Shown here: positions 16,620-24,907 of the stretch, piece after piece
How the letters are laid out: each line of letters opens with the position of its first letter
Position numbering within the stretch: the first letter of the stretch is position 1
NCBI RefSeq assembly: GCF_000308455.1
Contig: NZ_BAFP01000123.1
Coordinates: 1-64,000 of the forward strand
Reading direction: 5' to 3'
Length of the DNA: 64,000 nucleotides
Origin: Nocardia abscessus NBRC 100374
GTDB lineage: Bacteria > Actinomycetota > Actinomycetes > Mycobacteriales > Mycobacteriaceae
Translations under genes and position numbers: made by a program
The notes under the pieces: generated by a model
Seen by the model: the letters and a program-made list of their open reading frames with translations, nothing else
Told to the model about the DNA's origin: nothing
Databases searched by the model: none

Positions 16620-17087
16620 CTACCAGCCGTAGACCGAGAACGGCGTGCCCTCGGCGATGTGCTTCATCGCGGCCCGGCAGTAGTCGATCATGCGATCGGG
16701 CGGAGTGTCGAGCGCGAACCAGTCGAGCGCGCTGCACTTGTCGGGCTCACAGTTCGTCGGCTCGCCCTGCCAGTTCGTCACAGTGAAGAAGATCGCCATG
16801 CGGCCACCGGACGACGAGTTGTGCATGAAGTGGCTGAACTGCACGTCCTCCGGCTTGATCGTCACGCCGATCTCCTCGGCGGCTTCGCGGATCAGAGCGG
16901 TGACGACGGATTCGCCTGCCTCCAGGTGGCCGGCGGGCAGGTGCCATGCGCCGTCCTCGAACCCGGTGTTGGAGCGCTGCCCGTAGAGCACGGTGTCACC
17001 GCGGCGCAGGACCAAGTGAACGTCGGCAGTTACCTTGTGCCGCAGCGGCTTTGCATCCGGGATGGTCTCGGTTGCTGTACTACTCAC
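16620..17087 (-). CDS. NUDIX hydrolase, possible Pif-like element protein
   Basis: A 155-residue protein with a complete NUDIX box, G-x5-E-x7-REAAEEIGV at about residues 64-86 (GHLEAGESVVTALIREAAEE), so it should hydrolyse a nucleoside diphosphate linked to another group. The GTG at 17087 follows AAAGGAAGC; the open frame upstream is not supported. It heads a leftward pair with the PfkB-fold gene. NUDIX genes are regular passengers of actinomycete integrative elements, where pSAM2 Pif confers transfer immunity. A metabolic role with the kinase and radical SAM genes is the other option. Confidence 0.85.
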   Translation of the reverse strand: MSSTATETIPDAKPLRHKVTADVHLVLRRGDTVLYGQRSNTGFEDGAWHLPAGHLEAGESVVTALIREAAEEIGVTIKPEDVQFSHFMHNSSSGGRMAIFFTVTNWQGEPTNCEPDKCSALDWFALDTPPDRMIDYCRAAMKHIAEGTPFSVYGW

Positions 17088-17305
17088 ACATGCTTCCTTT
17101 CGTTTAGCTGTTGTTGTTGATGCCGCGCCCCGGCGGCTGAAGCTCCTGAAGCGCCCCGAGCCTAATGCGCGGCCAGCTTGCCGAATATGCGCCGGACGCA
17201 TACCCGCGGGGCAACCGCCGGTATAGAACCGTTCGGCCACCCGGACCAGGCTCGACCCTGGGGCCGCCCTGTAGTGGCCCGGTCGCCAACGGGAGGAACC
17301 GGGAG

Positions 17306-17494
17306 ATGACGGAAGACCTGCGGCACATTCACATTGAGTCCGGTGCGCTGCGGCTGGACTATCAGGCCAGCGCCACACAGGCCCGGAACGTGGCCGATGA
17401 ACTGGCGCAGTGCTGTCCGGGTCTCACGGTGACCGTCGATGGCAACGTGCGAGCAGATCTGCCGCCGCTGCCCTGCGCGGCACTCTGGGATTGA
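17306..17494 (+). CDS. Small hypothetical protein of the integrative element
   Basis: A 62-residue protein ([20 protein letters not shown]...) with a clear GGGAGGAACCGGGAG ribosome site. No known domain; a central helix and a C-terminal strand ending CAALWD. It is divergent from the NUDIX gene and heads a run of short rightward genes like those next to replication and spread genes of actinomycete integrative elements. Confidence 0.6.
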   Translation: MTEDLRHIHIESGALRLDYQASATQARNVADELAQCCPGLTVTVDGNVRADLPPLPCAALWD

Positions 17495-17500
17495 TGCTTG

Positions 17501-17704
17501 ATGGCTACGCCAGAACCTCTGAACCGCAAGACGTTTGTTCAAGCGGACGGCATGCTGGCCGAATTCATGTGCCAGGTGCAGTTGCTCGATCTCACCGTGG
17601 AACGGGCCAGGAAACTGCTGTATATCCACCGCCATCACCATCCGGACGAATGCATCGTGCATTTGGAGGCGGCGTACCTGCTGTTGATCGAAGACGGTGA
17701 CTGA
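17501..17704 (+). CDS. Small hypothetical helical protein of the integrative element
   Basis: A 67-residue protein (MATPEPLNRKTFVQADGMLA...) predicted to be mostly helical, with an HRHHHPDEC segment. It starts 7 bases after the previous stop, with TTG at 17498 as an alternative start. No function can be assigned; its position suggests an element-encoded accessory gene. Confidence 0.55.
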   Translation: MATPEPLNRKTFVQADGMLAEFMCQVQLLDLTVERARKLLYIHRHHHPDECIVHLEAAYLLLIEDGD

Positions 17705-17707
17705 GCG

Positions 17708-17911
17708 ATGTCGCCCCTCGTCCTGATTGTGTGGGCAGCGTCGACGCTCTTCACGGCTGTGTTGTCGTTCCGAGTTGGCTACTGGTGGAAGACGACCGAG
17801 CTGCACGGTCGGCATGCGCTCGGTGCTGGTGGTCGAACACTACAAGACCATTGCTTTCACGCCGGAGTTCATCGAATTGATGCGCTCAGCCATGGAGAAG
17901 ACCGTCGCTGA
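17708..17911 (+). pseudogene. Truncated small membrane protein
   Basis: The first 35 residues (MSPLVLIVWAASTLFTAVLS then FRVGYWWKTTELHGRHALG) form a normal N-terminal membrane helix and WW segment of a small element-encoded protein. From about 17815 the recognisable coding signal moves to another frame, which belongs to the recombinase remnant. The junction therefore cut this gene off, and the residues after HALG are probably not native. Confidence 0.55.
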
Positions 17912-18480
17912 GAGCCAGGCCGCGACACGCCTGTATCGGAAACAACTCCAAGACCAGCTCAAGGAGCTGGACACCAAGGAGGCGAACCTGGTTGAACTGG
18001 CCGAGGACGGCGCGATGCCGAAAGCACCGATCAAGACGCGCCTGACCGAGATCCAACGCACGCGGGAGAAGCTGGCGGCCGAGCTGGGCCAGGTGGCCGA
18101 GAATCTGAATGCTGGTGTGGAGTACATCACTGCATGCTTGGAGCTGCTGCGCGATCCGCACAGTACGTACATGGGGGCCAGCGACAAGGTCCGGCGCAGC
18201 CTGAACCAGGCGATCTTCAAGCGAATCTACGTGTTCAACGAGGAGATCATCGGGCACGAGCTACAACCGGCGTTGGCCGAGCTGCGCGCCGTCCAAGCCG
18301 GAGTTGCAGCCATGCAGCGAGGAGAAGACCCAAGCAAAGCCTCGATGCTGGCACGGAGTGTGCTGAAGCGGCACGTGCCAAAAATAGAACTCGCCACCCG
18401 AAGAGGTGGCGAGTCGCTGAGGTTGGTTGAAGACCTGACCTGCGGTTTTTCTTTAGGGCAGGGCTTTAATACGGACCATA
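17814..18480 (+). pseudogene. C-terminal remnant of a large serine recombinase
   Basis: The frame beginning MRSVLVVEHYKTIAFTPEFI shows the C-terminal architecture of large serine integrases: a region after the zinc ribbon, a long coiled coil (RKQLQDQLKELDTKEANLVE), then the segment VRRSLNQAIFKRIYVFNEEI. The catalytic serine domain, the recombinase domain and most of the zinc domain are missing. The frame has no stop of its own and continues through the tRNA-Ala gene, so the end given is only the point where it meets the tRNA. It is evidence that the segment to its left arrived by site-specific integration and was later deleted. Confidence 0.75.
18389..18414 (-). terminator. Rho-independent terminator of tRNA-Ala
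   Basis: The arms ACTCGCCACC (18389-18398) and GGTGGCGAGT (18405-18414) pair perfectly around a 6-base loop. Reading leftwards, the stem is followed by TCTATTTTTGG. It lies about 70 bases behind the 3' end of the tRNA gene and inside the recombinase remnant. Confidence 0.7.
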
Positions 18481-18556
18481 TGGTGGAGCTAAGGGGAATC
18501 GAACCCCTGACCTTCTCGATGCGAACGAGACGCGCTACCAACTGCGCTATAGCCCC
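18481..18556 (-). tRNA. tRNA-Ala (anticodon CGC), CCA encoded
   Basis: Read on the minus strand the gene starts GGGGCTATAGCGCAGTTGG and folds into a complete cloverleaf. The acceptor stem GGGGCUA pairs with UAGCUCC and contains the G3-U70 alanine identity pair. The anticodon stem is UCUCG/CGAGA with loop UUCGCAU, anticodon CGC for codon GCG. The T arm is AGGGG-UUCGAUU-CCCCU. Discriminator A is followed by an encoded CCA at 18481-18483. The tRNA is intact although an integrative element adjoins its 3' end. Confidence 0.97.
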
Positions 18557-18644
18557 GTGCGGCTCCGGGGAACCGCGCTGTGACACTGTATCAGGCCGTG
18601 GTGCCAGACTCCGAATCGGTGCTCTGACCTGCGCGGACGGGAGA

Positions 18645-19730
18645 TCACGCGCCGGCGGCGCGGCGGACGTCGCCGCTGGTGCGGGTGCGCAGGGCGCGGG
18701 CGGTGGCGGGGTCGAAGGGGTCGAGGTGGGCGAACATGGGGTCTTCGTCGTCGGGCTCGAGCAGCGTGGAGCGGCGGCGGAGGGCGCGGGCGGTGTCGCG
18801 GTCCATCGCGCCTTGCGGGGCGCGGCCGCGTCGCGTGCGGGAATCGGCTTCCCCCTGCTGGCCGCTGCCGAGGCGGGCGGCGCGCCTGCGGCGGATCTCC
18901 TCCTCCATCCGCACCTGCTTGCGCAGGTAGGCCAGGTAGGTCACCAGCACGGTGACGGCGAGTCCGCATGCCCACCACAGCAGCGAGGTGAGTACCAACG
19001 CGAGGGCGCCGGACAGGATGGCGGCCAGCAGCAGGCCGAGCACGGCGCGCTGCCGGAAGGTGTAGCGGGCGGCGCGGGCGATGGCGTCGGCCTCGGGGTC
19101 GTAGCCGCCGCGGCCACGGCGAGTGGGGACGAAATCCGGTTCCATCGGGTCGGCGTCGTCGTAATCGTCGTAGTCGTCGTACGCGTCGTAGTCCACGCGG
19201 GCGGGCACGTTCGAGCGCGCAGGCGGGATTCTGGCCGCGACCGGCTCCGGGTGGTGTGCGCCCACGCCGTCATCATCGGTCTCCGCGTCGATCTTCGCAG
19301 CGACTTCGGCGGCTTCGTCGTCGTGTTCCGACTCGTCGTCGTCCGGTGCGGCGGGCGCGAGGTCGTCGACCTCGGCGTCGTCCGTTTCGGCGTCAGCGAT
19401 GTCGGATGCCGCGGTGTCGTCGGCCGCGGGCGGGTTCTCCTCGTCGGTCTCGGTGACGGGCTCGTCGGCCGGTGTCGTCATCCGGTCCTCCGCATCATCG
19501 CTGTGGGAATGCTCTCTCGGTACGCGGCGGGGCCGCCAGTTCGGATCGGTTTCGTGCCCGGCGGCCGGGCCTTTCCTGAGACGTCGTTTGCCTCCGCCGC
19601 GGTGCAGGACTCTGGTGGCCAGCGCGGCGTCGGTGGTGCGGCGGATTCTGGGGTGGCGGTCGGCGAGAATCGGAAACAGAACAAAGACCCAGAGCACGAC
19701 GAGACCGATCCACAGGATCGAATTCGGCAT
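18645..19730 (-). CDS. sepX: Divisome protein SepX/GlpR
   Basis: A 361-residue membrane protein. The N-terminal helix MPNSILWIGLVVLWVFVLFP is followed by a basic stretch and then a long acidic, Tyr/Asp-rich disordered region. Two more membrane helices follow (VLGLLLAAILSGALALVLTS and a partner), then an arginine-rich cytoplasmic tail with the conserved LLEPDDEDPMFAHLDPFDP. This is the layout of Streptomyces SepX and Corynebacterium GlpR, which bind the gephyrin-like Glp and organise the FtsZ ring. The glp gene is two genes upstream on the same strand, which supports the call. Confidence 0.88.
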   Translation of the reverse strand: MPNSILWIGLVVLWVFVLFPILADRHPRIRRTTDAALATRVLHRGGGKRRLRKGPAAGHETDPNWRPRRVPREHSHSDDAEDRMTTPADEPVTETDEENPPAADDTAASDIADAETDDAEVDDLAPAAPDDDESEHDDEAAEVAAKIDAETDDDGVGAHHPEPVAARIPPARSNVPARVDYDAYDDYDDYDDADPMEPDFVPTRRGRGGYDPEADAIARAARYTFRQRAVLGLLLAAILSGALALVLTSLLWWACGLAVTVLVTYLAYLRKQVRMEEEIRRRRAARLGSGQQGEADSRTRRGRAPQGAMDRDTARALRRRSTLLEPDDEDPMFAHLDPFDPATARALRTRTSGDVRRAAGA

Positions 19731-19991
19731 CGCGTCAGCACCTCCGTCCCGCCAGGATTTGTCCGGCTCGGCCCGCGAGCGGGTGCGTCATACGCCCCGC
19801 GCTCGGCCGGCTCCCGTCCGCGCAGCGGCGTGGACGCCGGTCCCCTCGCAGGCTCCCTGCCGATGACGCAAGACGCACCATCGACGTCCGTAGGCTAATT
19901 CCGGGTAGCACCAAGTTCCGGCAGGCGCGCCGTGCTCATCCGCCACACCTGTCACATTTCCACCAACGCCACCGCGTTCCGGTGGCCGGTT

Positions 19992-20651
19992 CTACTGGAG
20001 GGTGACGCGCCCCTCTCGCACCATCCGGTCCAGGACCGTTCCGGCGAGTTCCTCGACGGTCATGCCGACCAGCAGGTGGTCCCGCCAGGCGCCGTCCACG
20101 TCGAGGTAGCGCCGCAGCAGCCCCTCCTCCCGGAATCCGACATTCCGCAGCACCGCTTGACTGGCCAGATTCTCCGGTCGCACGGTGGCCTCGATCCGGT
20201 GCAGACCCACCGGCCCGAAGCAGTGGTCGACGCCGAGCGCCAACGCTGCGGTCGCGACGCCCTGCCCGCTGAGATCTTTGGCCACCCAGTAGCCGATCCA
20301 AGCCGAGCGCAGTGCGCCGCGCACGATATTGCCGATGGTCAGCTGCCCGCTGAAAGCCCCGTCCACTTCGATCACGAGCGGGATCATCGCGCCGCGGCGG
20401 GCCTCGGCTTTCAAGCTCGACCACAGCGAGGGCCAGTTGGAGGCGTGATTGCGCGCTTCCCACGCCCCGCGGCCGGTCGGCTCCCACGGCTCGAGATGCG
20501 CCCTGTCCCGCAACCGGATCCGGCTCCAAGCGGCCGCGTCACGCAACCGCACCGGACGCAAGGTCACCTGTCCCGCGGCCACCCGGACCGGGCCCAGTCG
20601 CGCGGGCCACCCCGGATGCTGCGTGACCCGGAAAACGTTCATCGCGTCCAC
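19992..20651 (-). CDS. rimJ: GNAT acetyltransferase, RimJ/RimL type
   Basis: A 219-residue N-acetyltransferase. The acetyl-CoA loop is WVAKDLSGQGVATAALALGV; the C-terminal VRPENLASQAVLRNVGFREE is the RimJ-type motif. Enzymes of this type acetylate N-termini of ribosomal or other proteins; the target is unknown. A GTG start at 20651 lies 3 bases behind the glp stop; ATG at 20642 is an alternative. Gene order glp-rimJ-sepX is the same as in mycobacteria. Confidence 0.88.
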   Translation of the reverse strand: MDAMNVFRVTQHPGWPARLGPVRVAAGQVTLRPVRLRDAAAWSRIRLRDRAHLEPWEPTGRGAWEARNHASNWPSLWSSLKAEARRGAMIPLVIEVDGAFSGQLTIGNIVRGALRSAWIGYWVAKDLSGQGVATAALALGVDHCFGPVGLHRIEATVRPENLASQAVLRNVGFREEGLLRRYLDVDGAWRDHLLVGMTVEELAGTVLDRMVREGRVTLQ

Positions 20652-20654
20652 GAC

Positions 20655-21911
20655 TCATCCGCGCTGTGCGAGGAAGGCGACCTGGACTTCGTCACCGGTG
20701 CGGATCTCGGTGTCGTCCGGATCGATCACGATCAGGCTGTTCGCTTCGGCGAGCGTGGCGAGCAGGTGCGAGGACGAGTTCCCGCCGCCGAGCGGCTGCA
20801 CGAGGTATTCGCCGGTCGCCTCGTCCCGCATGAGCTGCGCGCGCAGGTAGCCCTTGCGCCCGGCCATGGAACTGATCGGCGTGATGGTGCGCGCGCTGAT
20901 GATCCGGCGCATGGGATGCCTGCGCCCCAAAGCGATCCGGATCAGAGGCCGCACCATCACTTCGAAAACCACCAGTGCCCCGACCGGGTTGGACGGCAGC
21001 AGGAAGGTCGGCACCTCGTCGCGGCCGAGCCGGCCGAAGCCCTGCACCGAGCCGGGATGCATGGCCACGCGGGTGATCTCCAGTTCGCCGAGCCCTTCGA
21101 GCGCCTCCCGGACCTGCTCGGAGGCCCACCCGCCCACCGCGCCCGCGATGACGACCACCTCGGAGCGCACCAACTGCCCCTCGACCACGTCACGCAACCG
21201 GCGCGGATCCGAACTCACGATGCCGACGCGGTTCACGTCCGCGCCCGCGTCCCGCGCGGCCGCGGCCAGCGCGTAAGAGTTCACGTCGTAGACCTGGCCG
21301 GGACCGGGTGTGCGGTCGATATCGATCAGCTCTCCACCGACCGAGAGCACCGATAGTCGCGGGCGCGGGTGCACCAGCACCTTGTCCTGGCCGACCGCGG
21401 CGAGCAGACCGACTTGCGCGGCGCCGATGATGGTGCCCGCGCGCACCGCGACGTCGCCGGGCTGGACGTCGTCACCGATCCGCCGGACATAGTCGCCGGA
21501 GCGCACCGGCTCGTACACCTTGATCCTGGCGCGCCCGCCATCGGTGAAGTCCAACGGGAGCACCGCGTCGGCGAGGGTGGGCATCGGGGCGCCGGTGTCC
21601 ACCCGGACGGTCTGGCGCGGTTGCAGGCGGATCGGCTGCCGCGAACCGGCGACCACCTCGCCGACCACGGGGAGGGTCAGGTCGACGAGATCGCCCGCCT
21701 CGTCGCGGATGTCGGCCCCGGCCGAGGCGACGTCGACGCTGCGCACGGCGTAGCCGTCGATGGCGGCCTGGTCGAAGCCGGGCAACGGCCGCTCGGTGAC
21801 GACATCCTCGGCGCACAGCAGGCCCTGGGCCTCGGAAATCGCGACCCGGACCGGCCGGGGCGCGACGGCCGCGGCGGTCACCTTGATCTGCTGATCCTCA
21901 ACCGAGCGCAT
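20655..21911 (-). CDS. glp: Gephyrin-like Glp / MoeA-family protein
   Basis: A 418-residue protein with MoeA domains in order: N-terminal domain (ERPLPGFDQAAIDGYAVRS), the molybdopterin-binding domain (VGGELIDI...VGIVSSD) and a C-terminal beta barrel. The usual LPGNP motif of active molybdenum insertases is LPSNPVGALVVF here. In Actinobacteria this locus encodes Glp, which binds FtsZ and SepX/GlpR; a molybdenum-insertase function may be kept or lost. The ATG at 21911 (MRSVEDQQIKVTAA) matches family length; a longer frame upstream is not supported. Confidence 0.9.
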   Translation of the reverse strand: MRSVEDQQIKVTAAAVAPRPVRVAISEAQGLLCAEDVVTERPLPGFDQAAIDGYAVRSVDVASAGADIRDEAGDLVDLTLPVVGEVVAGSRQPIRLQPRQTVRVDTGAPMPTLADAVLPLDFTDGGRARIKVYEPVRSGDYVRRIGDDVQPGDVAVRAGTIIGAAQVGLLAAVGQDKVLVHPRPRLSVLSVGGELIDIDRTPGPGQVYDVNSYALAAAARDAGADVNRVGIVSSDPRRLRDVVEGQLVRSEVVVIAGAVGGWASEQVREALEGLGELEITRVAMHPGSVQGFGRLGRDEVPTFLLPSNPVGALVVFEVMVRPLIRIALGRRHPMRRIISARTITPISSMAGRKGYLRAQLMRDEATGEYLVQPLGGGNSSSHLLATLAEANSLIVIDPDDTEIRTGDEVQVAFLAQRG

Positions 21912-22067
21912 CCAGCCCTTCCTGATTTTCTCCGCACTCCATCCGACCTCGCCTGCGCTGCGCGGGCACGCGTGATCCCGCCGCGGCGCAAGCGCATTCG
22001 CGCGCACCGCGGTGAACCATCATTCGTACCCGACGGTCCAGTCTCGGCGAAACCCCGGCCGGGTCCG

Positions 22068-23030
22068 TCAGTCGTCGGTCGTCAGCTGCGGATCCCAGTC
22101 CGGACCGAGGCGGTGCTGCAGCCACTCCCGCAGGGCGGGGCCGTATTCCTCTCGTTCCAGTGCGAAATCGACCGCAGCACGAAGATAACCGCCCGGGTTG
22201 CCCAAATCGTGGCGCGACCCACGGTGCACCACGACATGAACCGGATGTCCCTCGGCGATCAGCAGGGCGACGGCGTCGGTGAGCTGCAATTCGCCGCCCG
22301 CGCCGGGCTCGATGCGGCGCAGCGCGTCGAAGATCGCGCGGTCGAGCAGGTACCGGCCCGCGGCGGCGAACGTAGACGGCGCGTCGGCGAGCGCGGGCTT
22401 CTCCACCATCCCCTTGACGCGCAGCACGTTCGGGTTCACCGCGTCCGGCACCGGCGCCACGTCGAACACGCCGTACGCGCTGACTTCGTCCTTGGGGACG
22501 TCGATGGCGCACAGCACCGTTCCGCCGCGCTTGCGGCGCACCCGGCTCATCACGTCGAGCACGCCACGGGGCAGCACGAGGTCGTCGGGCAGCAGGACCG
22601 CGATGGCGTCCTCGTCGTCGTCGAGCGCCCGTTCGGCCTGGGCGACGGCGTGACCGAGCCCGAGCGGCTCCTCCTGCACGACCGAGGTGACGTCGAGCAG
22701 CCCCGGCGCCTTACGTACCTTCTCGAGCAACTGGTACTTGCCGCGCTCGGCCAGCGTGCTCTCCAGGACCAGGTCTTCGACGAAGTGCGCGACCACGCCG
22801 TCCTTGCCCGGGGACGTGACGATCACCAGCCGTTCGGCGCCTGATTCGGCCGCCTCGGCGGCCACCAGCTCGATGCCGGGGGTGTCCACCACAGGAAGAA
22901 GTTCTTTGGGCACCGTCTTGGTCGCGGGCAGGAACCGTGTCCCGAGCCCGGCCGCGGGCACCACGGCCGTGCGGAAGCACGACACCACCGAGGCGTCACC
23001 GGGCTTTCCGGCCTTTGCTGTCATACGCAT
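22068..23030 (-). CDS. galU: UTP-glucose-1-phosphate uridylyltransferase
   Basis: A 320-residue enzyme that makes UDP-glucose for trehalose, glycogen-like glucans and cell-wall sugars. The nucleotide-binding signature GLGTRFLPATKTVPKELLPV lies at residues 28-47. The catalytic KDEVSAYGVF, the VEKP sugar site and the GELQLTDAVALL segment are present. Two ATGs six bases apart (23030, 23024) could serve as start. It is the first gene of the leftward row galU-glp-rimJ-sepX and divergent from the 5-FCL gene. Confidence 0.95.
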   Translation of the reverse strand: MRMTAKAGKPGDASVVSCFRTAVVPAAGLGTRFLPATKTVPKELLPVVDTPGIELVAAEAAESGAERLVIVTSPGKDGVVAHFVEDLVLESTLAERGKYQLLEKVRKAPGLLDVTSVVQEEPLGLGHAVAQAERALDDDEDAIAVLLPDDLVLPRGVLDVMSRVRRKRGGTVLCAIDVPKDEVSAYGVFDVAPVPDAVNPNVLRVKGMVEKPALADAPSTFAAAGRYLLDRAIFDALRRIEPGAGGELQLTDAVALLIAEGHPVHVVVHRGSRHDLGNPGGYLRAAVDFALEREEYGPALREWLQHRLGPDWDPQLTTDD

Positions 23031-23092
23031 ACCCTATCCATCCATCACGCCGCCGGGTCGGCGTCGCGCCGGCCCGGTCCCGCGGTGAGCCT

Positions 23093-23701
23093 ATGGTGAT
23101 CACTGTGGAGATGCCCGGCGAGCGCGATAAACATGCATGGCGCATCGAACTGGTCGCCCGGCGGGGTGTGATGAGCGCCACGGAGCGGGAAAAGGAAGCG
23201 TTCGCGCTGGCCGGTGCGGTCGGCACGTTGGACGCGCGCGGGTGGGTCTGCGCGTATGTGCCGGTCGCCGGCGAACCGGGATCCACGGCGATGCTGGACG
23301 CGCTGCTCACCGAGGGTGCGCGGGTGCTACTGCCCGTCACCGGTCCGCCCGGGCCGCTGAGCTGGGCGGAGTACACCGGCACGGATGCGCTGCGCCGGGC
23401 CCGCTACGGCCTGCTGGAGCCCGTCGGGGCCGTACTTCCGCCGGATACCGTGGCCAGGGCCGAGCTCATCCTGGTCCCCGCGCTCGCGGTGGATCGCCGT
23501 GGTGTGCGGCTCGGCCGCGGTGCGGGCTATTACGACCGCACGCTGCCCGCGGCGCGGCCGGACGCCCGGCTGGTCGCGATCGTCCGGGACGACGAGCTGC
23601 TCGACCGTCTGCCCGAGGAACCGCACGATCTGCGCATGGGCTGGGCGCTCACGCCGCGCGGTGGCCTGCGGCGACTCGGCGACGATTACCCTGAGGAATG
23701 A
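23093..23701 (+). CDS. 5-formyltetrahydrofolate cyclo-ligase
   Basis: A 202-residue ATP-dependent enzyme that returns 5-formyl-THF to the folate pool as 5,10-methenyl-THF. The C-terminal signature LGRGAGYYDRTLPAARPDA is complete, as is LILVPALAVDRRGVRLG before it. The start ATG at 23093 is close to GTG alternatives. It is divergent from galU and followed by the FmdB-type gene, as in mycobacteria. Confidence 0.92.
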   Translation: MVITVEMPGERDKHAWRIELVARRGVMSATEREKEAFALAGAVGTLDARGWVCAYVPVAGEPGSTAMLDALLTEGARVLLPVTGPPGPLSWAEYTGTDALRRARYGLLEPVGAVLPPDTVARAELILVPALAVDRRGVRLGRGAGYYDRTLPAARPDARLVAIVRDDELLDRLPEEPHDLRMGWALTPRGGLRRLGDDYPEE

Positions 23702-23770
23702 AACACCGATTGGCGGTGTTGGCACTGTCGGCTGTAGAGTGCCAGATCGACGAACACCGCGGAGGATCCT

Positions 23771-24064
23771 GTGCCTACTTACTCGTATGCGTGCACCCAG
23801 TGTGACAACCGCTTCGACATCGTTCAGTCCTTCTCCGACGAAGCGCTGAGCGTGTGCTCGGAGTGCTCCGGGAAGCTGCGCAAGCTGTTCAACTCGGTCG
23901 GCATCGTCTTCAAGGGCAGCGGTTTCTACCGCACCGACAGCCGCGGTGGCTCCTCCACCGCCAGCGAGCCCGCCAAGTCCGAGAGCAGCAACTCGAGTTC
24001 GTCGTCGGACTCCGGGTCGTCGAGCGGGTCCACTGCGTCCACCAGCACGGCCGTGGCCAGCTGA
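23771..24064 (+). CDS. FmdB-type zinc ribbon protein
   Basis: A 97-residue protein beginning MPTYSYACTQC. The zinc ribbon ligands are the CTQC pair and the CSEC pair, about 25 residues apart, followed by FNSVGIVFKGSGFYRTDSR. The last 40 residues are a low-complexity serine, threonine and alanine tail. GTG start with a GGAGGATCCT site. Proteins of this family act in transcription or metal handling and the mycobacterial homologue is linked to proteostasis; the exact role here is unknown. Confidence 0.88.
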   Translation: MPTYSYACTQCDNRFDIVQSFSDEALSVCSECSGKLRKLFNSVGIVFKGSGFYRTDSRGGSSTASEPAKSESSNSSSSSDSGSSSGSTASTSTAVAS

Positions 24065-24151
24065 TCTGACGGTTTTCCACAGCCAGTCACCTATCCACAG
24101 CCCCCCGTGATCCGGGCCGGGCGAGTGCATGTCCGGCCATAGGATCCGGCC

Positions 24152-24817
24152 ATGACTCGCGCACTCGCCGACCTCGGCCGCGGCGGCTGGAATCCTTCCG
24201 AGTGGCAGCTACCGCCCTGGGCCGACATCGTACTGGCCCGGCGTCTGCTCGCTGCCGCTCTCGCCGCGCTCGCGGCGTTCCTCTTCCTCCGTGGCGACCC
24301 GGACACAGAACGCACGCCGGTCGTCGTCGCGGGCCGGGATCTGGCACCCGGACGGCTTCTGGAGGCGGCTGATCTGCGCTCCATGCCGCGCGAGGCGGGC
24401 ACACTGCCCGCGGGCGCGGTCACCGATCCCGCCGCCCTCGTCGGCGCGACGCTCACCGGCGCGGTGCGTCAGGGCGAGATCCTCACCGACCTGCGCGTCG
24501 TCGGTCCGCGCTCGGCCGCGGCGGCGACCGGTGCCCGGGACGCCAGGATCGTGCCCGTCCGCCTGGCCGACACGGCGGTCGCCGACATTCTGCGCGCGGG
24601 CGATCGCGTCGATGTCATCGGCGCGGAAGACGCGAGCGGACCTGGTACCCGCCCGGCCCGCACGCTTGCCACCGATGCCGTCGTCATCCTGGTCTCCGGT
24701 GTGGGCGACGGACGCGCAGCCGCCGAACGCGTGGTTCTGGTCGCGATGGACGCCGAGCACGCCACCGCCGTGGCCCGGGCGTCACTGCGCACCGCGCTCA
24801 CCGTCGTCTTCCACTGA
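24152..24817 (+). CDS. SAF-domain protein, CpaB/RcpC-like
   Basis: A 221-residue protein with one membrane helix (LARRLLAAALAALAAFLFL, residues 28-46), followed by an SAF domain (VVVAGRDLAPGRLLEAADL) and an RcpC/CpaB-like second domain (VRLADTAVADILRAGDRVDV). CpaB-type proteins help to assemble Flp pili, but no other pilus gene is here, and actinobacterial homologues commonly stand alone at this place. The function is therefore open. A strong bidirectional terminator follows. Confidence 0.8.
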   Translation: MTRALADLGRGGWNPSEWQLPPWADIVLARRLLAAALAALAAFLFLRGDPDTERTPVVVAGRDLAPGRLLEAADLRSMPREAGTLPAGAVTDPAALVGATLTGAVRQGEILTDLRVVGPRSAAAATGARDARIVPVRLADTAVADILRAGDRVDVIGAEDASGPGTRPARTLATDAVVILVSGVGDGRAAAERVVLVAMDAEHATAVARASLRTALTVVFH

Positions 24818-24850
24818 CCCGCCGACAGCGGTCGGCCGGATATGCGCGAA

Positions 24851-24880
24851 ACGGGCCTGTCGTGACGGCGACAGGCCCGT
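24851..24880. terminator. Bidirectional hairpin terminator
   Basis: ACGGGCCTGTCG (24851-24862) and CGACAGGCCCGT (24869-24880) form a perfect 12-base stem with a 6-base loop, placed between the convergent SAF gene and the first porin gene. Confidence 0.75.
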
Positions 24881-24907
24881 TCGCGTTGCACGAGTGGTTA
24901 TCCGAGA

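Larger units (their letters stand above)
10400..18483. mobile_element. Decayed integrative element (AICE-like) at tRNA-Ala
   Basis: This segment ends exactly at the 3' end of tRNA-Ala and carries, beside that tRNA, the C-terminal coiled-coil part of a large serine recombinase and a truncated small membrane protein gene. A NUDIX gene and several 60-70 residue genes precede them, which is typical of actinomycete integrative and conjugative elements; pSAM2, for example, encodes the NUDIX immunity protein Pif. Replication, transfer and the recombinase catalytic domain are missing. The left border is set near the hairpin at 10367-10397, but I found no copy of the tRNA 3' end there, so this limit is approximate. 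The cargo genes are described separately. Confidence 0.6.

Noticed and set aside
18481-19898. The recombinase frame stays open through tRNA-Ala and across sepX to 19898
   Set aside because: The peptide past 18480 is an antisense translation of the tRNA and of sepX; it is a high-GC open frame, not a protein.
21369-22844. A 491-codon open frame opposite glp and galU
   Set aside because: Shadow of well recognised genes on the minus strand; composition is His/Asp/Arg-rich without domain.
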